Below are positions 1 through 7,379 of a stretch of 64,000 nucleotides of DNA, piece by piece (the first letter of the stretch is position 1; the number at the start of each line of letters is the position of its first letter). This DNA comes from Geodermatophilus amargosae. Its GTDB lineage: Bacteria > Actinomycetota > Actinomycetes > Mycobacteriales > Geodermatophilaceae. A program made the position numbers and the translations under genes. Below the pieces are notes generated by a model that made no database searches, had not been told where the DNA came from, and worked only from the letters and a program-made list of their open reading frames with translations. The DNA lies in contig NZ_FPBA01000010.1 in NCBI RefSeq assembly GCF_900116515.1, positions 112,192 through 176,191 of the forward strand, in the 5' to 3' direction.

Positions 1-101
1 CCGAGCCCGGTCCCAGCCGGCTGGCGGCCTACCACGGCTCGCTCACCGAGGCCGAGGTCGCGATCCCGCTGCTGCTCGCCCGCGGCCGGGCGCTCGGCTA
101 G
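1..101 (+). CDS. C-terminal end of a probable alkaline phosphatase/nucleotide pyrophosphatase family protein (partial)
   Basis: Only the last 32 codons are inside the window, ending in TAG at 99-101. The tail reads roughly AAYHGSLTEAEVAIPLLLA and closes with a short basic end. A His-Gly-Ser-Leu-Thr segment followed by Glu and a run of aliphatic residues is what I recall for the C-terminus of PglZ/type I phosphodiesterase-nucleotide pyrophosphatase-like proteins, where the His belongs to the metal site. The catalytic N-terminal part is outside the window, so the assignment rests on this short tail only. It converges on the leftward gene that starts 13 bases downstream. Confidence 0.4.
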   Translation, partial: EPGPSRLAAYHGSLTEAEVAIPLLLARGRALG

Positions 102-113
102 CGGCTCGCAGGC

Positions 114-1136
114 TCAGCGGACCGGCGACACCGACAGCGCCGTCCAGGTGCGCGGGTGCGCCGGGTGCAGCGCCCGGCAGGTCAGCTGCGCGGCCTCGTC
201 CGCCGGCCGGCTCTCCACCCGCACCACCACGTCGCCGTCCGGGCCGCCGAGCACCACCTCGAACCGCTCGACGTCGTCGGCGTCCTCGGTGCCGTCGTCG
301 GCCAGCCGCCGCGACCCGCGCACCGGCAGGTCGTCCACCCCCAGCAGGCCCAGCCGCTCGCGCGCGGCCTGCTGGGCGGCCTGCGCCGGCAGCGCCACCC
401 CGGCGCGCCCGCGCAGCCAGGGCAGGGCGACCTCGCCGCGGGCGTGGGCGGACACCACGTCGGAGCCGTCGCCGGGCACCTGCCCGTAGGCGAACCCGTG
501 CGGCAGCACCAGGACGTTGGTGGCGAACCGGCACCCGCCGAGGTGGCTGCACTCCCAGACGTCCGGTGCCGGCATCGACCGGGCCAGCGGCCGGCCGCGG
601 AGCGCGCAGCAGGCGTCGTGCTGGCCGTGCGTGCACACGAGGTAGGTGGGCCGGCCGGTGCGTTCGCCGACCGAGCCGTCCCACGGCGCGTCGACCAGGT
701 CGGCGTCGTCGGTGCGCACCGACCACCACAGGCCCTCGCGGCCGGGGCGGCCGTCGACGTAGGCCCAGCGGCGGCCGGAGTCGACCAGCCGGTCGCCGGG
801 CCGGCGGACGAGCAGCACCCGCACACCCTCGGTCCGTGCCCGCGCCGACAGCCGGGCGGCGACCGCCTGGTCGAAGCGGGAGCCGGTGAGCGCGTCGCGG
901 CCCCACGGTCCCGGCTGCTCGATCAGCAGCCAGCGCTGCGCCGGCCCGGCCGTGGCCACGGGGGCGTCCCCCCGGACCAGGGCCGTCACCGAGCAGCGGG
1001 TCGCGTCGAGCCGGCCGGCGCGTTCGGGAGCCGTACCGCGTCCGGGAGCTGCGCCGCGGTCGGCGACCGCGCCGCTCACCCGGGGGAGAGCGGCCCGGTC
1101 ACGACCCGGTCCCGATGGCGTCGGCACGCTCCCCAT
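114..1136 (-). CDS. Sucrase/ferredoxin-like (Apd1-type) 2Fe-2S protein
   Basis: The protein is up to 340 residues. Counting from the upstream ATG, the C-terminal thioredoxin-like ferredoxin part has C168-T-H170, C176-C177 and a segment with C196, H198 and C202. The motif pair CTHGQHDACC and ECSHLGGCRFATNV marks the sucrase/ferredoxin-like family, whose yeast member Apd1 binds a 2Fe-2S cluster with Cys and His ligands. The role is redox; the partner is unknown. Two starts are possible: ATG at 1136, overlapping the upstream oxygenase gene by 38 bases behind a weak GGCGGGGAC, or GTG at 1079, 19 bases past that gene's stop. It lies directly downstream of a JmjC-type cupin gene on the same strand, so electron supply to that enzyme is possible but unproven. 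Confidence 0.8.
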   Translation of the reverse strand: MGSVPTPSGPGRDRAALPRVSGAVADRGAAPGRGTAPERAGRLDATRCSVTALVRGDAPVATAGPAQRWLLIEQPGPWGRDALTGSRFDQAVAARLSARARTEGVRVLLVRRPGDRLVDSGRRWAYVDGRPGREGLWWSVRTDDADLVDAPWDGSVGERTGRPTYLVCTHGQHDACCALRGRPLARSMPAPDVWECSHLGGCRFATNVLVLPHGFAYGQVPGDGSDVVSAHARGEVALPWLRGRAGVALPAQAAQQAARERLGLLGVDDLPVRGSRRLADDGTEDADDVERFEVVLGGPDGDVVVRVESRPADEAAQLTCRALHPAHPRTWTALSVSPVR

Positions 1137-2514
1137 CGTCCCCGCCGGCGTCGGGGGCCTGGGCGCCCGGTCCGATCGGGCCAGGTCCGGGTGCGCTGGC
1201 CGGGACGCCGTCGACCCCGTCGGCGCCCTGCACGGTCGCGTCGGCGACGAGCGCGACCGACTCGGTCACCAGCCGGCGGGCGAGGGTGAGCCGGTCGTCG
1301 GCGTCGAGTCCGGCCAGGTCGGCGACCTTGGTCTCGCCGGTGGCCAGCAGCCCGGTCAGCGCGTCGCGCGTCGAGGCGGGGAACTCCAGCCGGCGCCAGC
1401 CGGCCAGCAGCGCGACCCGCTCGCCGTCGGCGGTGGCGGGGGCGTCCCGCAGCGAGCAGCGCAGCCGGCGGCGCAGCCGCAGGACGGTGTCCGGCGACAG
1501 CGCCGCGGCGGCGGTGGCCTGGGCCAGCGGCGCGACCGGCTCGGGACGCACCTGCGACCAGGTCCGCGAGCGCACGCGGTCGGCGACCTCGTCGGGGTCG
1601 ACCCGGCCGAGCCACTCCTGCAGCGCGGCGACGACGGTGCGGACGTCGTCGCGGACCGACGCCGGGTCGGACAGGTCCAGGCCCAGGGGCAGCGACCGGC
1701 GCAGCTCGCGGTCCTCGGCGGCCAGCACGCGCACCAGGTCCAGCGCCGACTCGGCGGCGGCCCAGCGGGTGACGGAGTGGATGCCGATGGTCAGGTGCGC
1801 GCTGGTCTGACCCAGCGCCACGGCCGAGTGCAGGTAGCCGCGGGGGAGGTAGAGGGCGTCGCCCGGGCGCAGCACGGCGTCGATGACCGGCTCGCGCTCG
1901 GCGGCCGCGGCGACGGCGGCCGCGCGGTCGGTCCACGGCTGCGTGCGCAGCGGGTCGTCGAGCACCGGCGCGTGGATCGTCCAGTGCTTCTTCCCGGCCA
2001 CCTGCAGCACGAAGACGTCGTGGACGTCGTAGTGGGGGGAGAACCCGCGCGAGGATGGCGGCGTGACGTAGGCGTTGACCTGCGTGGGGTGCCCGAGGTC
2101 GGCGGCCAACTGGTCGGCGAACTCGATCAGCGGCGGCCAGAGCCGGTGCAGGCCCTGCAGGACCACGGTGCTGCCGTCGGCGAACAGCCGCAGCACGGCG
2201 TCGGAGGAGACCTGGTCGGCCACCTCGGCGCCGGCGCCACCGGAGGTCGTGAACCTCTTTGGGTCGACGACGGCGCCGTCCTTGGCGATCCGCAGGAACG
2301 GCGTGCGCAGGCCGCGGCGCGAGAGCAGCTCGTCGACGGCAGTCAGCGTCAGCAGGTCGGTGAACGACTCCCCAGTGTCCTCCGCGCGGGCGAGCAGCGG
2401 GCGGCGGGACCAGTACTCCTCGGCGAAGACCGCGGGGTCGAGGTGCGTGCACCGGCCCAGGGCCGGGCGGGCCTGCGCCCCACCCGGCCCCGCGACGGTC
2501 GGGTCCTGGCTCAG
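1099..2514 (-). CDS. JmjC/cupin_4-type Fe(II)/2-oxoglutarate oxygenase
   Basis: From the proposed CTG start the protein is 471 residues. A PHYDVHDVFVLQVAGKKHW segment holds the iron ligands H161-x-D163, and YLPRGYLHSA supplies the distal H229. This is the signature of the cupin_4/RoxA (YcfD)-type protein hydroxylases, which are related to JmjC enzymes. The C-terminal ~200 residues resemble the dimerisation and winged-helix part of that family. No ATG or GTG exists in frame near the conserved N-terminus. The only good candidate is CTG at 2514-2512, which forms a CTGA overlap with the stop of the upstream small gene, so translational coupling is likely. The frame stays open upstream through a repeat, which makes start prediction unsafe. 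A ribosomal or other protein substrate is expected for the family; the substrate here is not known. Confidence 0.8.
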   Translation of the reverse strand: MSQDPTVAGPGGAQARPALGRCTHLDPAVFAEEYWSRRPLLARAEDTGESFTDLLTLTAVDELLSRRGLRTPFLRIAKDGAVVDPKRFTTSGGAGAEVADQVSSDAVLRLFADGSTVVLQGLHRLWPPLIEFADQLAADLGHPTQVNAYVTPPSSRGFSPHYDVHDVFVLQVAGKKHWTIHAPVLDDPLRTQPWTDRAAAVAAAAEREPVIDAVLRPGDALYLPRGYLHSAVALGQTSAHLTIGIHSVTRWAAAESALDLVRVLAAEDRELRRSLPLGLDLSDPASVRDDVRTVVAALQEWLGRVDPDEVADRVRSRTWSQVRPEPVAPLAQATAAAALSPDTVLRLRRRLRCSLRDAPATADGERVALLAGWRRLEFPASTRDALTGLLATGETKVADLAGLDADDRLTLARRLVTESVALVADATVQGADGVDGVPASAPGPGPIGPGAQAPDAGGDDGERADAIGTGS

Positions 2515-2822
2515 GCCGAACCGTCCGCGCCGCCATCGGCGCCGCCGTCGGCGCCGCCGTCCGCGCCACCGTCCGAGCCGCCACCGGCCGCGCCGCCGTC
2601 GGCCGGGCCGTGACCGGCGCCGCCGTCCGCACCGCCGTCCGCGCCACCGTCGGCGCCACCGTCCGAGCCGCCACCGGCCGCGCCGCCGTCGGCCGGGCCG
2701 TGACCGGCGCCGCTGTCGGCGCCGCCGTCCGCGCCGCCGTCCTGGTGACCGGGCGTGCCCTCGCCGGCCCCGCTGTCGGCCGGGCCCTCCACGCTGGTCA
2801 TGTCGTCGTCGTCGAGCGCCAT
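2511..2822 (-). CDS. Small Asp/Gly/Ala-rich repeat protein
   Basis: This 103-residue protein starts MALDDDDMTSVEG and continues as a low-complexity chain of GGAD and DGG units with two copies of a 30-residue block. The start is well supported: ATG at 2822-2820 follows a strong GGAGGAG at 5-base spacing. Its TGA overlaps the putative CTG start of the JmjC-type oxygenase, so the two are probably made from one message. No signal peptide or membrane segment is visible, and the protein is strongly acidic. I do not recognise the family. The repeated Asp-Gly motif next to a protein hydroxylase gene makes it a conceivable modification substrate, which is speculation. An alternative is an unstructured acidic stability or solubility factor. 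Confidence 0.6.
   Translation of the reverse strand: MALDDDDMTSVEGPADSGAGEGTPGHQDGGADGGADSGAGHGPADGGAAGGGSDGGADGGADGGADGGAGHGPADGGAAGGGSDGGADGGADGGADGGADGSA
2563..2713. repeat. Two 61-bp direct repeats offset by 90 bp
   Basis: Bases 2563-2623 recur exactly at 2653-2713, inside the small acidic gene. The 90-bp period is 30 codons, so the repeat is in frame. Shorter GGCGGC/GCCGCC units fill the space between and keep several frames open on both strands. Confidence 0.85.
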
Positions 2823-2993
2823 CGAGCTCCTCCGGGATCCGGGTCGGGACCGGCCGCCGGACGACGGTCGGTCGCGTCCCACCTACCTCCATCACGGGCC
2901 GGTCACACATGCGTCGACCAGCGAGTTCCCGGCACGCCGGGACACGCCGGAGGGGTCCGCGGGGACGGCGCGCCACGGGCCCGGCGGTGCCGC

Positions 2994-3026
2994 TACCCTC
3001 CCCGGGTCGGTGCGAACAGGTGTTCG
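2994..3026 (+). promoter_or_regulatory. dinB promoter with LexA (SOS) box
   Basis: A -10-like TACCCT lies at 2994-2999. Fourteen bases further on is the perfect palindrome CGAAC-AGGT-GTTCG at 3013-3026, which matches the actinobacterial/Gram-positive LexA box core GAAC-N4-GTTC. The box sits between the expected transcription start and the ribosome-binding site of dinB, where LexA would block transcription. Confidence 0.85.
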
Positions 3027-3040
3027 ATCAGGGAGGGCGC

Positions 3041-4249
3041 GTGCGGTCGTCGGGAGGGCGTACCGAGGGGTGCACGGTGCTGCACGTCGACATGGACGCC
3101 TTCTTCGCCAGCGTCGAGGTGCGCCGCCACCCCGAGCTGGCCGGCACCCCGGTCATCGTGGGCGGCGCGGGCAACCGCGGGGTGGTCACCTCGGCCACCT
3201 ACGAGGCCCGCGCGTACGGCGTGCACGCCGCCATGCCGACGGCGCGGGCGCTGCGGCTGTGCCCGACGGCCACCGTGCTGCCGGGGGACCTGGCGCTCTA
3301 CGCCGAGGTGTCCCGGGCGGTCATGGCGCTGTTCCGGTCGGTGACGCCGATCGTGGAGCCGCTGAGCCTGGACGAGGCGTTCCTCGACGTCGGCGGGGCC
3401 GGGCGCCGGCTGGGCGACGTCGTGCAGATCGGCGAGTACCTGCGCGCCCGCGTCTTCGACGAGCAGGGCATCACCTGCTCGGTCGGGGTGGCGGGCACCA
3501 AGTTCGTGGCCAAGCTCGCCTCCACCCGCGCCAAGCCCGACGGGCTGCTCGTCGTCCGCCCGGCCGAGGTCATCGACTTCCTGCACCCGCTGCCGGTCGG
3601 CGCGCTGTGGGGCGTGGGCGCCAAGACCGAGGAGGTGCTGCTGCGGTTGGGTCTGCGCACCGTCGGCGACCTCGCCCACGTCCCGGCGCGCACCCTGCAG
3701 CGGGCGGTCGGGCCGGCCGCCGGCAGCCACCTGCACGAGCTGGCCTGGGGCCGCGACCCGCGCCGGGTGGTGCCCGACGAGCCGGAGAAGTCGACCGGGC
3801 ACGAGGAGACCTTCGCCACCGACGTCGACGACCCCGCCGTCATCCACCGGGAGCTGCTGCGGCTGTCGGAGCGGACGGCGGGCCGGCTGCGCTCGGGCGG
3901 CTGGCTGACCCGCACGGTGAGCATCAAGGTCCGCTTCGCCGACTTCACCACCATCACCCGCAGCCGCACGCTCGGCGTCCCCACCGACGTCGGGCAGGAG
4001 GTGTACGAGACCGCCCGCGCGCTCTTCGACGCCCTCGGCCTGGACCGGGCGCGGATCCGGCTGGTCGGCGTCCGCGCCGAGCGGCTGGTGGAGGCCGGCC
4101 AGACGCCGCGCCAGCTCGAGCTCGGCGCCCGCGAGCACGGCCGCCGCGACGCCGAACTGGCCGCCGACCGGGCCGCCCGCCGGTTCGGCGCCGGTGCGGT
4201 CCGCCCGGCCACGCTGCTGCGCCGCGACGGCGACCGCCGGGTGCGCTGA
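3041..4249 (+). CDS. dinB: DNA polymerase IV (Y-family translesion polymerase)
   Basis: The protein has 402 residues, normal for bacterial DinB. The palm carboxylates are visible as D17-M-D19-A-F-F and S-L-D111-E112-A-F, and the steric-gate region FFASVE follows the first. Helix-hairpin-helix-like segments (WGVGAKTEEVLLRLGLRTVGDLA) and the little-finger domain complete the usual order. The chosen GTG at 3041 has a GGGAGG five bases upstream; the frame continues far upstream without support. DinB extends mismatched or damaged primer ends in an error-prone way. The LexA box directly upstream indicates induction in the SOS response. The DUF3040 gene downstream has its own promoter-like sequence. 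Confidence 0.95.
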   Translation: MRSSGGRTEGCTVLHVDMDAFFASVEVRRHPELAGTPVIVGGAGNRGVVTSATYEARAYGVHAAMPTARALRLCPTATVLPGDLALYAEVSRAVMALFRSVTPIVEPLSLDEAFLDVGGAGRRLGDVVQIGEYLRARVFDEQGITCSVGVAGTKFVAKLASTRAKPDGLLVVRPAEVIDFLHPLPVGALWGVGAKTEEVLLRLGLRTVGDLAHVPARTLQRAVGPAAGSHLHELAWGRDPRRVVPDEPEKSTGHEETFATDVDDPAVIHRELLRLSERTAGRLRSGGWLTRTVSIKVRFADFTTITRSRTLGVPTDVGQEVYETARALFDALGLDRARIRLVGVRAERLVEAGQTPRQLELGAREHGRRDAELAADRAARRFGAGAVRPATLLRRDGDRRVR

Positions 4250-4353
4250 CCCGACGCCCTCCTGACCTGGTCGGATGCCACCCGTGAGGGTGGTCACGGG
4301 GGCGCTGCGGCGGGTCGCCGCACGCTCGCCTTTCGCACCCCGCCAACGGCTCG

Positions 4354-4391
4354 TATCCTCGGTGTCACCCCCGGGTATTCACCCGGGGGTG
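4354..4391 (+). promoter_or_regulatory. Promoter -10 and leader hairpin of the DUF3040 gene
   Basis: TATCCT at 4354-4359 resembles a -10 box. A perfect 11-bp stem, CACCCCCGGGT (4366-4376) with ACCCGGGGGTG (4381-4391) around a 4-base loop ATTC, begins where the transcript would start, and the gene's GTG is 27 bases after it. It could be a 5' stabilising hairpin, an operator palindrome, or a terminator for dinB read-through; only TTTGG follows the stem. Confidence 0.6.
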
Positions 4392-4418
4392 TTTGGCTCC
4401 GCCCACCTGGAGGTCTCG

Positions 4419-4829
4419 GTGCCGCTCTCCGAGCACGAGCAGCGACTGCTGGAGCAGATCGAGCGCGCCCTCGTCGACGACGATCCCAAGTTCGCCTCCT
4501 CCGTCCGCACGGGTGACCGCAGGCTCAAGGCCCGCCGGAAGCTGCAACTCGGTGCGCTGCTGGTGCTGGTGGGCCTGGCCGTCCTCGTCGGCGGCGCGGT
4601 CGCCCCGTCCGTCCCGCTCGGCGTCCTGGGCTTCCTGGTGATGTTCGGCGGCGCCGCGCTGGGTGTCCTGAACTACCGCTCCGCCACCGGCGCGGTCGAG
4701 GCCGGCCCGGTCGGTCCGGCCGGTGGCCGCGGGGGCAGCACCGCGTCCCGCGGCCGTGGCGGCAAGCCCCGCAAGCAGCCGCTGAAGAACCGGCTCGAGG
4801 AGCGCTTCCGCCGCCGCTACGACCAGTAG
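4419..4829 (+). CDS. DUF3040 family small membrane protein
   Basis: The protein has 136 residues and starts VPLSEHEQRLLEQIERAL, the hallmark of DUF3040. A basic stretch follows (RRLKARRKLQ), then two closely spaced hydrophobic helices (about residues 44-62 and 66-86), then a Gly/Arg/Lys-rich tail. The GTG at 4419 has a GGAGGT at 4409-4414. In mycobacteria a DUF3040 gene (Rv2169c type) also sits just before mraZ, so its position is conserved although its function is unknown. It ends 17 bases before a perfect 17-bp stem that separates it from the leftward transglutaminase operon. Confidence 0.9.
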   Translation: MPLSEHEQRLLEQIERALVDDDPKFASSVRTGDRRLKARRKLQLGALLVLVGLAVLVGGAVAPSVPLGVLGFLVMFGGAALGVLNYRSATGAVEAGPVGPAGGRGGSTASRGRGGKPRKQPLKNRLEERFRRRYDQ

Positions 4830-4845
4830 CCGCACCCGACCTTCC

Positions 4846-4883
4846 CCGACGGCCGCCGTCCCACCCGGGACGGCGGCCGTCGG
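4846..4883. terminator. Bidirectional hairpin between convergent genes
   Basis: CCGACGGCCGCCGTCCC at 4846-4862 pairs perfectly (17 bp) with 4867-4883 around the loop ACCC. It lies between the DUF3040 stop and the transglutaminase stop. No T run follows, as is usual for GC-rich actinobacterial hairpins. Confidence 0.8.
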
Positions 4884-4940
4884 CGTTCCCGGGACCGGGC
4901 AGCAGCGGCGGAGACGGCCGTCCCTGCCGCCCGGGGCCCG

Positions 4941-7379
4941 TCAGGCGGTGGTACGGCGGGGGCGGCGGTCGGTGACCGCGGCGCCGAGCGCGTCGCCCAG
5001 CGAGGCCGGCCACAGCAGCGCCCACAGCCGGGTCCGGGGCGTCGCCGCGGCGGCCAGCCCCCGCCGCGCCTGCGCGAGGGCGGCCGCCAGTGCCGGGTCG
5101 GCGGCCGCGCCGGGACGGCCGTAGCTGGCCGTCTCCTCCGCGCGGGCGAGCCGCTGCACCGCCTCGCCGGCACCGGCACCGCCGGCCCGGTGCGCACCCC
5201 CGCTCCCGGGACCGGCGAGGGTGCGGGTCAGCACGGCCGCCTGCTGGCGCGGTGTGTGCGCCGGGTCCCAGGGCAGTCCGAGGTCGCGGGCGGTCGCGGC
5301 CAGCTCGTCCCACAGCGCGGCGGGGGAGCCGGTCGAGACCCGGCGGCGCCGCTGCAGCGCCCGTGCGCCCGCCGGCACCGCCGCCAGCGCGGCCAGCCCG
5401 AGCAGCACCGCGGCACCGACGAGCACCGGGCGCGCCGACGTCGACTCCTGCGCGGCGGCCTGGCCCTGCTGCGGGGCGCCGTCCACCCGGTCCACCGGCG
5501 GCGTCGTCGGCCCGGTGGGCGTGGTGGGCACGGTCGGCACGTCCTGGGGGCGCTCGAGCACCTCCTGGTCGGCCGGCCGCGGCGCCCACGGCAGCTCGAC
5601 GGCGCGCTCGCTGTCGATCGGCGTCGGGTCGAAGGGGATCCAGCCGAGGTCGTCGAAGTAGACCTCGACCCAGGCGTGCGCGTCGTCGCTGGTGACCATC
5701 CGCCCGCCGCCGGGCTGGACCCGGCCGGGCGTGTAGCCCAGCGCCACCCGGGCGGGGATGCCCGCGGCCCGGACCATCGCGGCCATCGCCCCGGCGTACT
5801 GCTCGCAGTAGCCCTGCTTGAGCCGCAGGAAGTCGGCGAGGTCGTCGCCGGTGGTGCCCGGCGTGGTCGACAGGCTGTAGACGAAGCCGTTCTCCCGGGA
5901 GAAGTGGCCCTGGATGGCGAGCACCGCGTCGTACGGGGTGGCCGCGTCCGCCGTCAGGCGCGCGACCAGGTCCGTGACGGTGGGGTCCAGCGGCGGCAGT
6001 GCGGTGTCGCGCTCGAGCACCGGGGAGCCGGCCGGCAGCGGACCGGAGGCGCGCAGCTCGTCGTCGGAGGGCTGGGGCTCGACGGCGGTGACCGCCCAGG
6101 TGTCGCCGGTCGTCGTCACGTCCCGGCCGAAGACGGTGCCGGTGGCGGGGTCGAACCGCCAGGCGCCGGGGTCGGCGATGGACACCGCCAGCGGCGAGGC
6201 GAACACCGGCAGGAACCGGTCGTCGTGGCCGACGGCGGTGATCGTGGCCGTGACCTCCCGGCCCTCGCGGCGCCCGGGCAGCGGCGCGAGCTCCTCGGGC
6301 TGCGCCACCGAGGCCTCGCCGTCGAGGTTGCCGATCGTCCAGCCCTCCTCGGCGGAGTAGACGTCGAGGGTCACCACGCGCAGGTAGCCGGGGTCGAGGA
6401 CCGAGGCCTCGACCTGCAGGAGGCTGATCGGCGCGGGGAGCGTGAGCTGGCCCTGCAGCGCCGCCGCGGGGTCGAGCGCGGTCCCGGTGGACCCGCCGCC
6501 ACTGCCTCCGGACCCGAAGCCCTGCGCCAGCCGGCCCTCGGGCAGCGTCGGGACCACGCTGCCCACCACCAGGGCGACGGCCAGCGCGAGCACCGCGGTG
6601 CCGGTGGCGGCGAGCGCGCCGGCGCGTCCGCCCGCGCGCCCGGCGCGGGAGGCCAGCCGCCGCGACTGGTCGGACCACAGCAGCAGCGCCAGCCCGGCGG
6701 CTGGCGCCGCGACCGCCGCCAGCCCGATGCTCCCGGTCACCGTGCTGACCGGCACGCAGAACAGCACCAGCAGCCCGAGCCCGGCCAGCGCCGGCTGCCG
6801 GCCGCCGACGGCGATCAGGTCGACGACGACCGCGACGATCCCCACCAGCAGCACGGTGAGCGCGAGCAGCCCCGTGAGCGGCAGCGCCGGCGTCGACTGC
6901 TCGCGGATCTCCGCCGAGCCGTCGGTCAGCACCGCGCCGAGGTCGGTCAGCGAGTCCGGTGTGGGCAGCCAGCCCCAGGCGGCCCCGGCGGGGGAGAACA
7001 GCAGTGTCATCAGGCACAGCAGGGCGGCGAGCTGGCCCAGCGGCACGAGCGGCACGCCCACGGCGGCGGCCCGCGCGGGCAGGACGCGGCCGCCGGAGGC
7101 CCAGGCCCACAGCGCCGGGCCGGCCGCCCGCAGTGCCAGCCCGGTGACGGCGACGACGGCCACCGCAGCCAGGGACGGCGGCACCCACGCCGGACGGGTG
7201 AACACCGGCCCCAGCGCCCACGCGCCGAGCGCGGTCGCGACCGCGGCGGCCAGCGTCGTGGCGCCCTCGCGGCGCAGCGTGCCCGGGACGACGGGTGCGT
7301 CCCGGGGGAGCGGCGCGGGGACCGGCGGCGGCGGGACCGGGCCGCCGGCACGGACCGGCGGCGGGGCCAGGGCGGTCAC
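4941..7379 (-). CDS. Membrane-anchored transglutaminase-like protein (TgpA type)
   Basis: This 812-residue protein has about seven N-terminal membrane helices (roughly residues 35-260), an extracytoplasmic core and a last membrane helix near residue 660. The papain-like triad region is visible: LKQGYCEQYAGAMAAMVRAAGIPARVALGYTPG holds the catalytic Cys, and DAHAWVEVYFDDLGWIPFDPTP holds the His and Asp. A DUF4129-like tail with WDELAATARDLGLPW follows. The GTG start at 7379 overlaps the DUF58 stop as GTGA, so it is coupled to the upstream gene. MoxR-DUF58-transglutaminase operons are widespread; the usual suggestion is envelope protein assembly or processing. It is the last gene of the leftward operon. 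Confidence 0.92.
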   Translation of the reverse strand: MTALAPPPVRAGGPVPPPPVPAPLPRDAPVVPGTLRREGATTLAAAVATALGAWALGPVFTRPAWVPPSLAAVAVVAVTGLALRAAGPALWAWASGGRVLPARAAAVGVPLVPLGQLAALLCLMTLLFSPAGAAWGWLPTPDSLTDLGAVLTDGSAEIREQSTPALPLTGLLALTVLLVGIVAVVVDLIAVGGRQPALAGLGLLVLFCVPVSTVTGSIGLAAVAAPAAGLALLLWSDQSRRLASRAGRAGGRAGALAATGTAVLALAVALVVGSVVPTLPEGRLAQGFGSGGSGGGSTGTALDPAAALQGQLTLPAPISLLQVEASVLDPGYLRVVTLDVYSAEEGWTIGNLDGEASVAQPEELAPLPGRREGREVTATITAVGHDDRFLPVFASPLAVSIADPGAWRFDPATGTVFGRDVTTTGDTWAVTAVEPQPSDDELRASGPLPAGSPVLERDTALPPLDPTVTDLVARLTADAATPYDAVLAIQGHFSRENGFVYSLSTTPGTTGDDLADFLRLKQGYCEQYAGAMAAMVRAAGIPARVALGYTPGRVQPGGGRMVTSDDAHAWVEVYFDDLGWIPFDPTPIDSERAVELPWAPRPADQEVLERPQDVPTVPTTPTGPTTPPVDRVDGAPQQGQAAAQESTSARPVLVGAAVLLGLAALAAVPAGARALQRRRRVSTGSPAALWDELAATARDLGLPWDPAHTPRQQAAVLTRTLAGPGSGGAHRAGGAGAGEAVQRLARAEETASYGRPGAAADPALAAALAQARRGLAAAATPRTRLWALLWPASLGDALGAAVTDRRPRRTTA

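Noticed and set aside
1076..2976. Long overlapping open frames on both strands across the 2.5-2.75 kb repeat
   Set aside because: They arise from GGC/GCC triplet-periodic repeats that keep every frame open. Their products are Arg/Pro/Gly-rich with no recognisable domain.
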